DNA from: an uncultured Christensenella sp.
GTDB lineage: Bacteria > Bacillota > Clostridia > Christensenellales > Pumilibacteraceae
DNA: 64,000 nt
Direction of reading: 5' to 3'
Assembly (NCBI GenBank): GCA_910578545.1
Contig: CAJTPT010000001.1
Location: forward strand, 248,001 to 312,000
Below are positions 16,882 to 26,500 of the stretch, piece by piece. Numbering within the stretch: position 1 is the stretch's first letter; each line of letters starts with the position of its first letter. Made by a program: the position numbers and the translations under genes. Below the pieces are notes generated by a model, which was given only the letters and a program-made list of their open reading frames with translations, was not told the DNA's origin and did no database searches.

Positions 16882-18357
16882 TTATTTTTTCTTATTCTTA
16901 ACCGACATGTCCAAGTCCATTAGCTCGTTGGGGTCCGGTCTGCCGCCGCGAACGGTCGACTTGGACGACGCTGCGGACTTTTTGGACTTTTTAGTTTCGG
17001 CTTTGCCGCTTGTAACGCCCAAAGCGGCTTGCGCGACCGGCTCGGGTTCGGGTAATAGCTTTTCGCCCGCATGCGGATTGGCGCCCTTTACGTAGTGAAT
17101 AATGGGCGACGCCTTGCCCGCGACGTAAGACCGCGTGCTGCCCGAAGCTATGCCGTAGTTGCGGGTGCGCTTGCGCTTGTCCATAAGCTTGATAATCGTC
17201 GTAAAAACAACGTTGAGCATCAGAGTCATGGCGCTGTTGCACACCATATATACGGCGAATATCGACGCGTACTGCACGGCGAATACCGCCATCATGATCG
17301 GCATAATAACCATCATGACCTTCATGCTCGTAGCCACGCCGCCCTTGGCGTTTACCTGACCTGCGCGCTTTTGTTGCATAGTGGAAATTATCTGCGACGC
17401 GACCGAAAGCAATACGACCAGTATAGGCAGTATCAAATATCCGTTGGTGCGGCTTACGGACTTGTCCGCAAGCAGTTTTCCCATTACCTCGTTGTATGTC
17501 GCTTTATTAAACGCCTTGCTGTGCTCAGCCGTGGGTATCTTGCTGGTGCTTGCGTCCTTATAGTCGTCCACGCCCTTATAGAACGCGTCCCAGGACAGAA
17601 TGGCTTGATTGCCCCAAGGTACGTCCGGCGCCCACATGTTTTTAATCCAAAGGAATGACGCCTGAATCTTGCCTATGCTCTTGCCGTCACGCAGTATCTT
17701 AAAGTCATTCGGCAAATACTTTTTGTATTCCTCGTTTGCCTTAAGCTTGTCGGCAAAGCTCTCGTCCAGTCCGTAGTAGTACATTTGATAAACGACGTCC
17801 TGACCGATGCGCATGGAAACGTCTTTAAGTTCGTCCTTTTGCTCATTGTCGAGATCGGGGCGCTCCTCGTCGGGATCGTACACCTGACAGCGCACGTACC
17901 GATACTCGTCGTACATGGTCGTGTATTCTTTAAACGTCATGTATTCGGCGATTGTCTGCATGGAAATCCACAGCGTGATAAACACGACCAAGGTGACTAT
18001 CATGGGCAGGCACGACGAAAAATAGCTGTAACCCTCTTTGCGGTTAAGCTCCATCTGCTTTTGCGAAAACACCTGCTTGTCGGCGCCGTACTGCTTTTGA
18101 AGCTTTTCCATAGTCGGCTTGAGCCGTTCGGTGATCTTTTGGTTTTTGTTCATCTTGTACCGCTGATAAAAATCTAGCGGCGAAAGAAGAAGCTTTAACA
18201 GCACGGTAAATACGACTATGCGCCAACCGTAGTCCACAACAAACGAAAACACGTTGAGTATGAGCAGGTGCCACATACTGCCGGGCGCCGCAACCGACGG
18301 CGTAACGGCAGTGGGCGCCGCGCCCAAAAACGTAATTACGGAATTTAAAATAGCCAT
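16882..18357 (-). CDS. yidC: Membrane protein insertase YidC
   Basis: YidC/Oxa1/SpoIIIJ insertase that folds membrane proteins with or without SecYEG. The start is ATG at 18357 with GGAG nine bases upstream; the longer frame overlapping yidD is not used. The conserved core is present: a helix in residues 30-50, the cytoplasmic coiled region (YKMNKNQKITERLKPTMEK), and the C-terminal helices. At 491 residues it is well above the 250-290 of typical Gram-positive YidC, because about 180 hydrophilic residues (about 145-325) are inserted between the second and third helices. The C-terminal tail is basic, as is usual for ribosome contact. Confidence 0.93.
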   Translation of the reverse strand: MAILNSVITFLGAAPTAVTPSVAAPGSMWHLLILNVFSFVVDYGWRIVVFTVLLKLLLSPLDFYQRYKMNKNQKITERLKPTMEKLQKQYGADKQVFSQKQMELNRKEGYSYFSSCLPMIVTLVVFITLWISMQTIAEYMTFKEYTTMYDEYRYVRCQVYDPDEERPDLDNEQKDELKDVSMRIGQDVVYQMYYYGLDESFADKLKANEEYKKYLPNDFKILRDGKSIGKIQASFLWIKNMWAPDVPWGNQAILSWDAFYKGVDDYKDASTSKIPTAEHSKAFNKATYNEVMGKLLADKSVSRTNGYLILPILVVLLSVASQIISTMQQKRAGQVNAKGGVATSMKVMMVIMPIMMAVFAVQYASIFAVYMVCNSAMTLMLNVVFTTIIKLMDKRKRTRNYGIASGSTRSYVAGKASPIIHYVKGANPHAGEKLLPEPEPVAQAALGVTSGKAETKKSKKSAASSKSTVRGGRPDPNELMDLDMSVKNKKK

Positions 18358-18629
18358 TTCATATCTCCGTGGGGATTGTCGGGAACGGGATCGAACCCGC
18401 CCGCCTTCCAAGGCACACACCTCAAAATCCGCTTTGTTCCCAAAAATATCCCGTGAATAACGCCGTACTTTTTTATGGCGTCCACCATGTATGTGGAACA
18501 GCTCGGCGTGTAAATACAAACGTCGGGAGTAAGCGGCGAAATGCACTTTTTGTAAAAGTACACAAGCCCCAAAAACAACCACCTAAAGGTGACGATATTT
18601 ATAATAATGCGCTTACGCTTTTTGGTCAT
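18345..18629 (-). CDS. yidD: Membrane protein insertion efficiency factor YidD
   Basis: 94-residue YidD protein, which assists YidC-dependent insertion. Typical features are a YKKCISPLTPDVCIYTPSCS segment, with cysteines and prolines in the family pattern, and the closing CVPWKAGGFDPVP block. The start at 18629 lies five bases beyond the rnpA stop and the 3' end overlaps yidC by 13 bases. A longer frame exists upstream but runs inside rnpA. Confidence 0.93.
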   Translation of the reverse strand: MTKKRKRIIINIVTFRWLFLGLVYFYKKCISPLTPDVCIYTPSCSTYMVDAIKKYGVIHGIFLGTKRILRCVPWKAGGFDPVPDNPHGDMKWLF

Positions 18630-18633
18630 CTCA

Positions 18634-18963
18634 TTACCCGATAAGCTCGGCGCGCCGCAAAAGATTGCGAAGCTCGCCGTCCAAAACGGAATACGGCTTA
18701 CCCGCCGCCGTCGGGTTTGCAACGACTATCGCCTGACAGCCGCGCATGGTCGGGATTAAATTTTGCACCGACGCGCGAAGTCTGCGCTTAACCTTGTTGC
18801 GCACGACCGCTTTGCCCACTTTGTTAGATACCGAAAAACCCACTCGCACGGAACGCGCGGGTGTGTAAATCAAAACAACGTCGGGCTCGGCAAGGCGCGT
18901 ACCGTTTTTGTACACAAACCTATACGACCCGTGCTTATTAAGTCTGTAAGCTTTATTAAGCAA
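18634..18963 (-). CDS. rnpA: Ribonuclease P protein component
   Basis: 109-residue basic protein that with the RNase P RNA matures tRNA 5' ends. It has the family opening LNKAYRLNKHGSYRFVYKNG and the RNR-like signature GKAVVRNKVKRRLRASV. The TTG start directly abuts the rpmH stop (TAATTG), which fits the usual rpmH-rnpA coupling. Confidence 0.95.
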   Translation of the reverse strand: MLNKAYRLNKHGSYRFVYKNGTRLAEPDVVLIYTPARSVRVGFSVSNKVGKAVVRNKVKRRLRASVQNLIPTMRGCQAIVVANPTAAGKPYSVLDGELRNLLRRAELIG

Positions 18964-19113
18964 TTATTTGCCGAGCGGCCTGGGCGTAAGATTCTTTCTG
19001 CCCTTGTTACGACGGTTTTTAAGAACGCGTCTGCCGCCCTGAGTTTTCATTCTCTGACGGAAGCCGTGCACTTTGCGCTGTTGACGTTTTTTGGGTTGAT
19101 AGGTTCTTTTCAT
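18964..19113 (-). CDS. rpmH: 50S ribosomal protein L34
   Basis: 49-residue L34, translated by hand from the minus strand: MKRTYQPKKRQQRKVHGFRQ opening, RMKTQGGRRVLKNRRNKGRK core and a TPRPLGK end. Classic L34 sequence. First gene of the rpmH-rnpA-yidD-yidC-khpB operon, with a good promoter about 50 bases upstream. Confidence 0.97.
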   Translation of the reverse strand: MKRTYQPKKRQQRKVHGFRQRMKTQGGRRVLKNRRNKGRKNLTPRPLGK

Positions 19114-19164
19114 AATTATCTCCAAATAAGTGCGGATTACACCGCGATATCATTCTACCGAATA

Positions 19165-19193
19165 ATTATACATTAAATCTAACTTTAAGTCAA
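19165..19193 (-). promoter_or_regulatory. Sigma-A promoter of the rpmH operon
   Basis: TTGACT (19188-19193), 17 bp, TATAAT (19165-19170). Confidence 0.8.
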
Positions 19194-19456
19194 GGATTTT
19201 TATACACGCATTTACGCGGGAAAATATAAGAAATATGTAAAACGGAAAAGGTTTTATTGTAGTGATTATGCGGCTTTGCTTAAATTTATCGACTTCGCTC
19301 GAAATGCTACGGGTAAGGACTATACTTTTACGAAAAGACAATTACACACCGCCCATCACCCCGAGCTTTTTTTCCGCCCGCGCGGGCTATGCGTCAGCAG
19401 CGCAAGTTATTTAATCCCCGCGCAGCGGTCAATCATTCCGAACTATCTCACTTTGC
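19194..19456. other. Gap where dnaA/oriC would often lie; no dnaA and no DnaA-box cluster
   Basis: In many bacteria dnaA is divergent from rpmH. Here the 360-bp gap holds only promoters; I find one near-match to a DnaA box (TTATACACG near 19199) and no cluster. The divergent neighbour is a TtcA gene. Confidence 0.55.
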
Positions 19457-19485
19457 TTGATAATTTTGTTTGATTGATTTATAAT
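19457..19485 (+). promoter_or_regulatory. Sigma-A promoter abutting the TtcA start
   Basis: TTGATA (19457-19462), 17 bp, TATAAT (19480-19485), and only six bases to the ATG at 19492: transcription would start at or next to the start codon. Confidence 0.75.
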
Positions 19486-19491
19486 CATATC

Positions 19492-20208
19492 ATGAAATTA
19501 CAAAAGCTTTTATCCATGGTCAGGCGTTGCGACGCGGACTTCGATCTGATAGAAACAGGCGACCGCGTGGCCGTCGGGCTGTCGGGCGGAAAGGATTCGC
19601 TCGCATTACTTCACGCGCTTGCCGCATACAGACGGTTTTGTCCGCACCCTTTCGAGCTATGCGCCGTAGTTATCGACGCGGGCGCGGGCTGTGACTTTTC
19701 GCCGCTCTATCCCATGTGCGAAGAGCTGTCAGTACCGCTTTACGTAGTAAAGACGGACATAGCGCCCATAGTCTTTAAAGAACGCAAGGAAAAAAATCCG
19801 TGCTCGCTGTGCGCCAAAATGCGGCGAGGCGCGCTTGACGGCAAGCTTAACGAGCTCGGCTACAACGTGCTTGCGCTCGGACACAACGCCGACGACTTGG
19901 TGGAAACCTTTTTACTCAGCATGCTGTACGAGGGGCGGCTAAACACTTTTCACCCCAAATCGTACCTTGACCGCGCGGGCATAAAGCTTATACGCCCGCT
20001 GTTGTACGTTAGGGAGAAGGAAACGGCGGCGTTCGTACGCGAGAACAATATTCCCGTTGTCGTCAACCCCTGCCCCGCCAACGGGTTTACCGAGCGCGAA
20101 ACCATGAAGTCGCTGATTGACGAAATGTGCAAGATCACGCCCGACGCGTTCGAGCGCACGCACTCGGCGCTAACCCACCCCGAACGCAACAATCTTTTAA
20201 AGAAGTAG
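19492..20208 (+). CDS. ttcA: tRNA 2-thiocytidine biosynthesis protein TtcA-like
   Basis: 238-residue PP-loop ATPase. TtcA activates cytidine-32 of certain tRNAs with ATP and replaces the oxygen by sulfur using a [4Fe-4S] cluster. Visible motifs are the PP-loop GLSGGKDSLA (about residue 30), CSLCAKMRRG (CxxC pair) and a third cysteine in NPCPANG, the TtcA/TtuA cluster pattern, plus LGHNADDLVET. I use the ATG at 19492, not the in-frame 19474 codon, because the -10 box lies between them. No ribosome site is visible. Other members of the TtcA/TtuA group thiolate other positions, so the exact tRNA target is inferred. Confidence 0.82.
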   Translation: MKLQKLLSMVRRCDADFDLIETGDRVAVGLSGGKDSLALLHALAAYRRFCPHPFELCAVVIDAGAGCDFSPLYPMCEELSVPLYVVKTDIAPIVFKERKEKNPCSLCAKMRRGALDGKLNELGYNVLALGHNADDLVETFLLSMLYEGRLNTFHPKSYLDRAGIKLIRPLLYVREKETAAFVRENNIPVVVNPCPANGFTERETMKSLIDEMCKITPDAFERTHSALTHPERNNLLKK

Positions 20209-20458
20209 TGTGTAACTAAATCACAACAATACGATTTCCGCACTTTTAACTAAAAATAAGCGATATCGGTTGTAAAGCAAACGGTTATATTTGGCTATCG
20301 CAAAATTTTATAATAATTGCCGAAATCTCGCCCGTTACCAAACGAACGCGAAGCTTATCACTCGGCAAAGGTCGAATATAGCTTGCGGCCGGGCAAATAT
20401 AACTGCGGTGCATTTGCTCTCAAACATACCGCGACGGACTGTTTTTTTCTTTAAAATA
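20209..20458. other. Intergenic, nothing supported
   Basis: The gap between the convergent TtcA and lipase genes holds no gene or clear terminator; an 8-base tttctttaa-like T-run lies near 20445-20458. Confidence 0.5.
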
Positions 20459-21235
20459 TTAATATCCCATTTCGGCGAGCTCGGATAAAAGCTGAAGGTA
20501 AAATCCCATAACGCGTTCCTTCTTTTTACGCTTGACCATAAAACCGACTATTTCCGAATGCGATACCGATTCGTCCACGCAGTCGCCGCGGTAATTCTCA
20601 AACTTGGACGACTCGACGGACACAAGCCCGTCCGTCGCCTTTTTTTCCAACCGCTTAGAGAAAAAGTACGGGATACCCATAATAAAGTCGTCGCGGACTC
20701 TCTTCATCGTGGTGGAATAGCTTTGGCAATAAACCTTGTCGGAAAAGCTGATAAGCTCGGCTTCGTCGCGCGTTTGAAGCTGTTTACACACTTCCATACA
20801 GTCGGGGTGCTTGTCGCCGAAAATCTTGTACCACAAATTAATCCAAAACGCGATAAACTTAAGTATCCACCTCGGGTAACCGAGTATATACGAAGCGATC
20901 GGCGAACCGAGGTGCGGAGTACAAAGCGTGGTAAGCGACGCGACTTTATCTTCCATACCCAAACACTGTATCATGTGCTTGCTGTCCAACCCGCCCTTGG
21001 AATGTGCTATTAGGTTGACCTTTTCGGCATGCTCCTGTTCGAGTATTTTTTGCACGAACGCCTTTAACTGCTCGGCGTTATTCTCTATAGCGCCAAAGCC
21101 GTCAATCGGCGCGGTAAATACCGAGTACCCGCTCTTTTTGAGGTTTTTTTCGATTTTTCCGAACGACTTGAAAAACGGGTTATCCTTTAGGATAATTCCG
21201 TGCACCAATATCACGGGATAACGCGTTACGCTCAT
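20459..21235 (-). CDS. Alpha/beta-hydrolase, lipase-like
   Basis: 258 residues. Opens with the oxyanion motif YPVILVHGI, nucleophile elbow IAHSKGGLDS (Ser about 99; AHSKG instead of GHSxG), then LTTLCTPHLGSP as in bacterial triacylglycerol lipases, Asp in KATDGLVSVES and His in SVSHSEIVGF. No signal peptide is visible, so it probably acts in the cytoplasm; an ester or lipid substrate is inferred. It starts seven bases after the preceding gene, as the last of the GNAT-unknown-lipase operon. Confidence 0.82.
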   Translation of the reverse strand: MSVTRYPVILVHGIILKDNPFFKSFGKIEKNLKKSGYSVFTAPIDGFGAIENNAEQLKAFVQKILEQEHAEKVNLIAHSKGGLDSKHMIQCLGMEDKVASLTTLCTPHLGSPIASYILGYPRWILKFIAFWINLWYKIFGDKHPDCMEVCKQLQTRDEAELISFSDKVYCQSYSTTMKRVRDDFIMGIPYFFSKRLEKKATDGLVSVESSKFENYRGDCVDESVSHSEIVGFMVKRKKKERVMGFYLQLLSELAEMGY

Positions 21236-21241
21236 ACTACT

Positions 21242-22189
21242 CTACTCGGCGGCTTTGACGTTCTTTTTCATTAGCACTGCGAGCTTGAGATATTTTTTGA
21301 TCACCGCCGAATCGGTGAACTTGGCGTAATCGCGCAAATCGTTTACAAGCTCGTTCAGTTCTTCTACGTCATGCGTTTTTACTACGCGCTCGGTGCGCGA
21401 CGCGGCGTTCCAGTTCATAAGCTGAACGGACTCGGGATAGCAGCTGAGCAGCGCCGACGAATACTCGCAAACAAAGTCGACGTCGCCGCTTTGCATGCGC
21501 TTTTCAAACACGTCGAATATGTGCGTGCGCCGAAGTTCCATAAACGGCTTGTACCACCGAAGTAGCTTTTGCGCGCCGATCAGCTCGGTTTCGTCGCCGA
21601 TTAGCATGGACCCGCGCACCTCGCACGCACCCTCGTAAATTTTTTTGTCGTGCAATAGCTCAAAAAGCTTTTCGTCGTATTCCTCGTCGACGGGCTCGTT
21701 GGTCGCGTCGAGATAAAAGTAATAAGTAAACCACAGCGGACGCAATTCTTTAAAGAGATTGCACGCGCAGTACACCGCAGCATACAGCGACAGTCCGTCG
21801 ATCGGCTTGCGGTCGTCGGGCGGAATAGTGCCGTTTAGCACGAGCTTTTCGTACAGCGGCGAACCGTAGTCGTACTTGATAAAATGCTTGCCGCCCCGCG
21901 TGTACCATCGCCCGCCGCTCGGCAAAACGTCGTTGGACGCCGCGGCGTGGTTAAACTCTGGTTTATCTTTTTCGTAGTCGGGGTGACGTTCGGGCTCGAT
22001 CAAAAAGCAACAGCCGTACTCGAACAGCTCGTTTTTGGGGTGCGCCGCGTAGTCTGGATAGACCGCGCATGCAAAGCAATACAGATTATAAAGCAGCTCG
22101 CGCTTAAGCTCGTACTTAAGCTCGCTGTCGCCCACCGCCTCGAAGGTCGGCTCGAATAATTCGGTTACCGTTTGTTTTATATCCATCAT
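21242..22189 (-). CDS. Protein of unknown function, 315 aa
   Basis: Soluble, acidic protein rich in Y, L and E with no signal peptide or membrane helix. It is mainly helical by pattern (ELKRELLYNLYCFACAVYP, ELNELVNDLRDYAKF). I recognise no family or motif. Its ATG overlaps the GNAT stop (ATGATGG), with GAGGG upstream, and the lipase follows seven bases after its stop, so it is the middle gene of a three-gene operon. Confidence 0.75.
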   Translation of the reverse strand: MMDIKQTVTELFEPTFEAVGDSELKYELKRELLYNLYCFACAVYPDYAAHPKNELFEYGCCFLIEPERHPDYEKDKPEFNHAAASNDVLPSGGRWYTRGGKHFIKYDYGSPLYEKLVLNGTIPPDDRKPIDGLSLYAAVYCACNLFKELRPLWFTYYFYLDATNEPVDEEYDEKLFELLHDKKIYEGACEVRGSMLIGDETELIGAQKLLRWYKPFMELRRTHIFDVFEKRMQSGDVDFVCEYSSALLSCYPESVQLMNWNAASRTERVVKTHDVEELNELVNDLRDYAKFTDSAVIKKYLKLAVLMKKNVKAAE

Positions 22190-22887
22190 ATCGCCCTCTT
22201 ATCGATTTTTGTCCAAAACGTATAGCCGCTCGCCGCCGTCAGTCCGAGCTTGCGCTGTAGCGCCATGCTTTGCGGATTGTCGATGTACACGTCGCAGTAC
22301 GGCGTACGCCCGTAAGTCATAACAAAGGTTATCAAAAACCGCTCGAGCGCGCTGCCTATGCCGCGCCGCCTTGCCTGCTCAAAAATCTCGAGCATGCCCA
22401 TACTTCCGTCGTCATGTCGTCCGATAAACCCGACCAGCTTTCCGTCCGCAATCGCGCCGAACACGCCCTTTTCGCGCATAATGTCCGCAATATCTCGGGC
22501 GGTGTACGATCCGGGATTGCCGTACGCGTCATACACAGTCTCCGCAAGCGACGGAGCAAGCCGCTTTATTTCCACGCCGTTCGGGCATTCCACCGCGGGC
22601 GGCATGGGGTTTAGGTACGCAAAAGTGACGCACGGACGCGCTTCAAACCCGAGCGTACTCGGCGCGGTCGACGGCGCGCCGAGCAAGCACACCTTGCCGT
22701 ACAAATCGTACCGCGCGGCGTACTCGGCAAAATCGTTTACATCGGCAAACAGGCATTTTACCCATTCGCCCATTCGCACGGCGTACGCACGCTCGTCATA
22801 TACGACAACGGCGCCGTTTTCGTTTTTTACCGCGTCGTCGAGTACGGCACGCTCTACCATAAATTTCGGATCGTCCGATAAAACCAT
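22186..22887 (-). CDS. GNAT-family N-acetyltransferase
   Basis: 233 residues. The C-terminal half is a GNAT fold: a strand with VGFIGRHDDGSMGMLEIF, then the acetyl-CoA loop QARRRGIGSALERFLI (Q/RxxGxG/A) and the closing NPQSMALQRKLGL block with YTFWTKI. The N-terminal half resembles the extra domain of two-domain GNATs. Substrate unknown. I start at 22887 because a promoter -10 ends ten bases upstream; no ribosome site is seen. First gene of an operon with the unknown protein and the lipase. Confidence 0.82.
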   Translation of the reverse strand: MVLSDDPKFMVERAVLDDAVKNENGAVVVYDERAYAVRMGEWVKCLFADVNDFAEYAARYDLYGKVCLLGAPSTAPSTLGFEARPCVTFAYLNPMPPAVECPNGVEIKRLAPSLAETVYDAYGNPGSYTARDIADIMREKGVFGAIADGKLVGFIGRHDDGSMGMLEIFEQARRRGIGSALERFLITFVMTYGRTPYCDVYIDNPQSMALQRKLGLTAASGYTFWTKIDKRAI

Positions 22888-22897
22888 GATTGAATTT

Positions 22898-22926
22898 AGT
22901 TTACCAAAAAACGATAGAGGTGTCAA
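22898..22926 (-). promoter_or_regulatory. Sigma-A promoter of the GNAT operon
   Basis: TTGACA (22921-22926), 17 bp, TAAACT (22898-22903), ten bases before the ATG. Confidence 0.75.
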
Positions 22927-23066
22927 CAATTAATTCGGAATTGCTGACACCTACATGGTGATTAAAGTAGCTACGAAGTAATGGTGAATAGTTAATAGGT
23001 AAAAAGGATGACGACTTTGCGACTTGCGCGGCTAATGCCTTTTAATAGTGGCGCGAAGCGCAGTCC

Positions 23067-23099
23067 GACAATTCCGAATTCATAATTCCGCATTCCGCA
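23067..23099. repeat. AATTC-type dispersed repeat
   Basis: cgacaattccgaattcataattccgcattccgcatt lies just upstream of the 23.1-kb promoter; the same kind of sequence is in several other gaps. Confidence 0.6.
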
Positions 23100-23128
23100 T
23101 TGACATCCTCCCCTTTTTATGCTATAAC
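23100..23128 (+). promoter_or_regulatory. Sigma-A promoter of the DUF4132 operon
   Basis: TTGACA (23100-23105), 17 bp, TATAAC (23123-23128), six bases before the ATG at 23135. Confidence 0.75.
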
Positions 23129-23134
23129 TACTTT

Positions 23135-23530
23135 ATGGATATTTTCATTCTGCAAAAAAAGTCGTTGACCGATTTAAAGACCCCGATACGGCGCAACGAA
23201 TACACAACTGCCGCCGGCACGCTCGGCGAATTGATAGACGAAATGGTAGAACGCAACGCTCACAAAAAGACCGACGCGCCCGACTACCTTTCCATATTCG
23301 ACGGACTGACCGAAGCGAACGAAACGCGCTACGCATACAACAGCCGCAAAGCGAAGTATACGCTTTCCGACATGCAAGAGTTTGCGCGTCAGGCGTTCGA
23401 GGACAAAATTTATCTCGTAAAAAACGTGACGAGCGGCGTGCAATATTCTTCACTCGACGAGCCGCTTAATCTCAACGGCGGCGACGAGCTCGCCTTTATA
23501 AAACTGAAATACGTGCGAGGGTTTATCTGA
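23135..23530 (+). CDS. Small protein of unknown function, partner of the DUF4132 protein
   Basis: 131 residues, soluble, no recognised family. It has an N-terminal strand/extended segment (MDIFILQKKSLTDLKTPIRR) and a C-terminal part with KIYLVKNVTSGVQY and GGDELAFIKLKYVRG. I start at 23135 because the promoter occupies the upstream part of the longer frame. The stop overlaps the start of the next gene by one base (TGATGG), indicating coupled translation and probably a stoichiometric partner. Confidence 0.72.
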   Translation: MDIFILQKKSLTDLKTPIRRNEYTTAAGTLGELIDEMVERNAHKKTDAPDYLSIFDGLTEANETRYAYNSRKAKYTLSDMQEFARQAFEDKIYLVKNVTSGVQYSSLDEPLNLNGGDELAFIKLKYVRGFI

Positions 23531-26500
23531 TGGATATAGACAAAAGAGTGCGCTACGCCGTGCAACAAAAAATCGATGAAATAGACGACGAAACGCTGTC
23601 CCGCCTTTTTGTGACCGACGAGTATTATGCGCACCAGTATCTTAGGGAACACGATATTTTTACAGACAAGACGGAAGAGCTTAAACGGCTGTTCCCAAAA
23701 AACTACAAGTACTTCAGAGCATACTACGAGCAACACGATCGGAACACCATATATACAGTTTGGTACTTGCAAGAAATGCTGTTTATCGAGTACGCCGATA
23801 TTGACTTTTCCGATTGGACGTTTTTGGACAAGTATTTTACGCCGTTCGCGGACGGCTACCAAACGGAAGGCGTCAGCTCGTTTATGGTGCGTCAAATGCA
23901 CCGCGACCCCAACGAGATACTGCAAAAGTTTAATGCCTACCCGCGCGCAGGCAAGATATTGGTGCCCGCCGTGCTCGCCGCGGCGACCGACGGCAACGGC
24001 AAACTAAAAAGCGAGGCGGCGTGCGACGGACTGATCGAGTTCGTCAAAAACGCGGGCTTGGAGGATTCGCTACGCTATCTTATATTCGACTCATTTTTGA
24101 GCACGCACGACCTTGCCACGCTCGCCTATTTTGTTAACGTCGTAGAGCAGTTCAAGCTGACTCGGTTTAAAAGCCTAAAAGAATCAATGGTGCACGCCGA
24201 TATCGAGTATCAGCTTGAGTTCACCGCCGACGAATACATCAAGGTAATGCGCTCTGTCGTAAACGGCGATTACGACAAGTTCCTAAACGGCAAGAACGGT
24301 ACGTTCCGTCTGCTCACCGTTCACACTCTACTCAAGTACCGCAAAGCCGAATTCGAGAGCATTGCGGAAAAGTACGTCAAGGAGGGCAACGAGCTGATAC
24401 GCCGAAGCTTCTTGTACGTTATCGGGATGTTCGACAGATACAGCGAGAACACGGGCTTGTATTACGATATAGTCACCGAGTACGAATTTACTATGCCGGA
24501 GTACGCCGCATTTTACCACTGCTTTACCTACGACGGGCGCAACGGCTTGGGTGCAAAGCTGTTCGATCTAACGCTTAGGTTATACGACGGCATGGAACGC
24601 GCCAAGTTTTCCGTACCGGCAAACGATGACTTCCCCATCACGACCAACGTTACCAAAGCCGAGCTTGCCGATATACTCATCGGCATAGCGAAAAACACCG
24701 GCGACCGCAAACAGATAGCCGAGATAGAAAAGCGCTACGATAAGTTACCGATCGACAATCAAGGTCAATTTCTGCAAAGGTTAGGCGACGTCACTTCGCT
24801 CGACCGCCGCGCGCTTACAGTGGGCATGCTCAAATCGGACAGCTACTACTGCAAAACGGCGTACAAGGACTCCAAGATAAAACTAACCTACGATGAGGCG
24901 GTGCGCGTATCCGAATTTTTAAAGAGCAAAAAGCAAACGGTCAAAAACAACATTCTTAAAGAGTTTCTCCGCTCAACGCACAAACGCAGGATTTGCGCAT
25001 ACCTGCTGTCATGCAAAGAGCCGTTCAGGCGCGAGATCGGCGAGGAAATGCAAAATACGCTTAACGGCAAGATAGACCGCAAAGCGCTCGACGAGGCACG
25101 AAGCATGCACGCCACGCGGCCGAACGATTCGGTCATCGCAATAGAGCGGTCCAAGGCCGACTTTCCCGAATACAAAAAGCGCCCGCTCGAACAGATAAAT
25201 CCCAAGCGCATACAATATATATTCGACGAGATCTTAAAGTTTATCAAGCAAAACAAGAACTACGAGTACAAGCCGCCATATTCCTCCGCTCTTACAACGA
25301 TAGGCGCTAAATTTTTACCGTTGCAATACGGCAATTCGTTTGATTGCTACCCGCTGGGCGACAAGCTGGAAGCCGTTTTCAAAACGCTGTCGCCCACCGA
25401 AATAGTCGAGCTGTTCTTGCTGTGCCACATGTGCGACAGAAACCCGCACGATTACGAAAACTGTCACGCACACGGAAAGGCTTTGCACGTTTTCGATAAA
25501 CTGAGCTCAAAATACCCAACCGTAAAAACAATGTACCTGCGCGAGCTACTGCCGATAGCGTTAACGCTGTTTGCGGACGAGGACGTAGCGACCGAGTACG
25601 TCAAGCAGTTATGCCTATTCGGCGCATTCTCAAACGAGGATCGCTGCCCGAACCGGATTCTTACGGCAGCCATGTCCGCCGACAGTGACGAGAATATAAA
25701 GACGCTGATCTACCTTTCGGACAATGACGAAAACCCCGCATTCAAGGTAGATATAGACAGCACGTTAGGGTCGGTACTGTTTGCCAAGGCGTACGAGCGC
25801 GGTCTGTTTAGCGGCGAGTATATCAAATACAGATTGGCAAAGTGCGGCACGATAGCGCATTGTCTTACCGACCGCAACAAAAACGAATACTATATGTACG
25901 CCGCGGGCTTTAAGTATCCGAGGTTCCGCGATTTTTACAGATCGGCAATCGACGAGTTTGTCGACTATGAGCTTAACCGCGGCACGCTAAAAACCCCGTT
26001 CACTTCGGTAGTCAGGCGTTTGGCGGAAATTTACGGCGCGGAGCCATTTGTAAAAGCGATAGTCAAGGCGCGCAGTATTACCCTTGTGCGCAACAACTGC
26101 GACTATTGGTTTGGAGACCAAAAGGACGACATAATATCCAAGATACTAAAGACCGTCCGCCCTGCCGAGGAAGACGACCTCGAGAGCTTTTCCGCGCTTA
26201 CAGACGAGTACGGTGTGACCGACGACGAGCTTATTCGTGCCGCCGTGTACAATCTTAACTTTTTAAACCTCGTAAGCGAAAAGCTGAATATCCCCGGGTT
26301 TAAAAGCGCGGTGCTGTACTTTGCCGCACATCTAAACGAAAGCCTAAACGAGTCGCGCGTCGAGAAAATCAAGGAATATTCCACTATAGATTACCACGAC
26401 TTTAAGGACGGCGCTTTCGACTTCGATTGGTACGCCGACATGATAAACACCGTGCCCGCACGCGATTTTAAGCGCATATACGACAACGCCAAGTATATAA

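Noticed and set aside
18380..18425. tRNA-like stretch (ggatcgaacccgcccgcc)
   Set aside because: It is the coding sequence of the YidD PWKAGGFDPVP motif; no cloverleaf arms fit.
23048..23134. N-terminal extension of the 131-aa protein
   Set aside because: The promoter and repeat lie in it; the start at 23135 is favoured by the -10 position.
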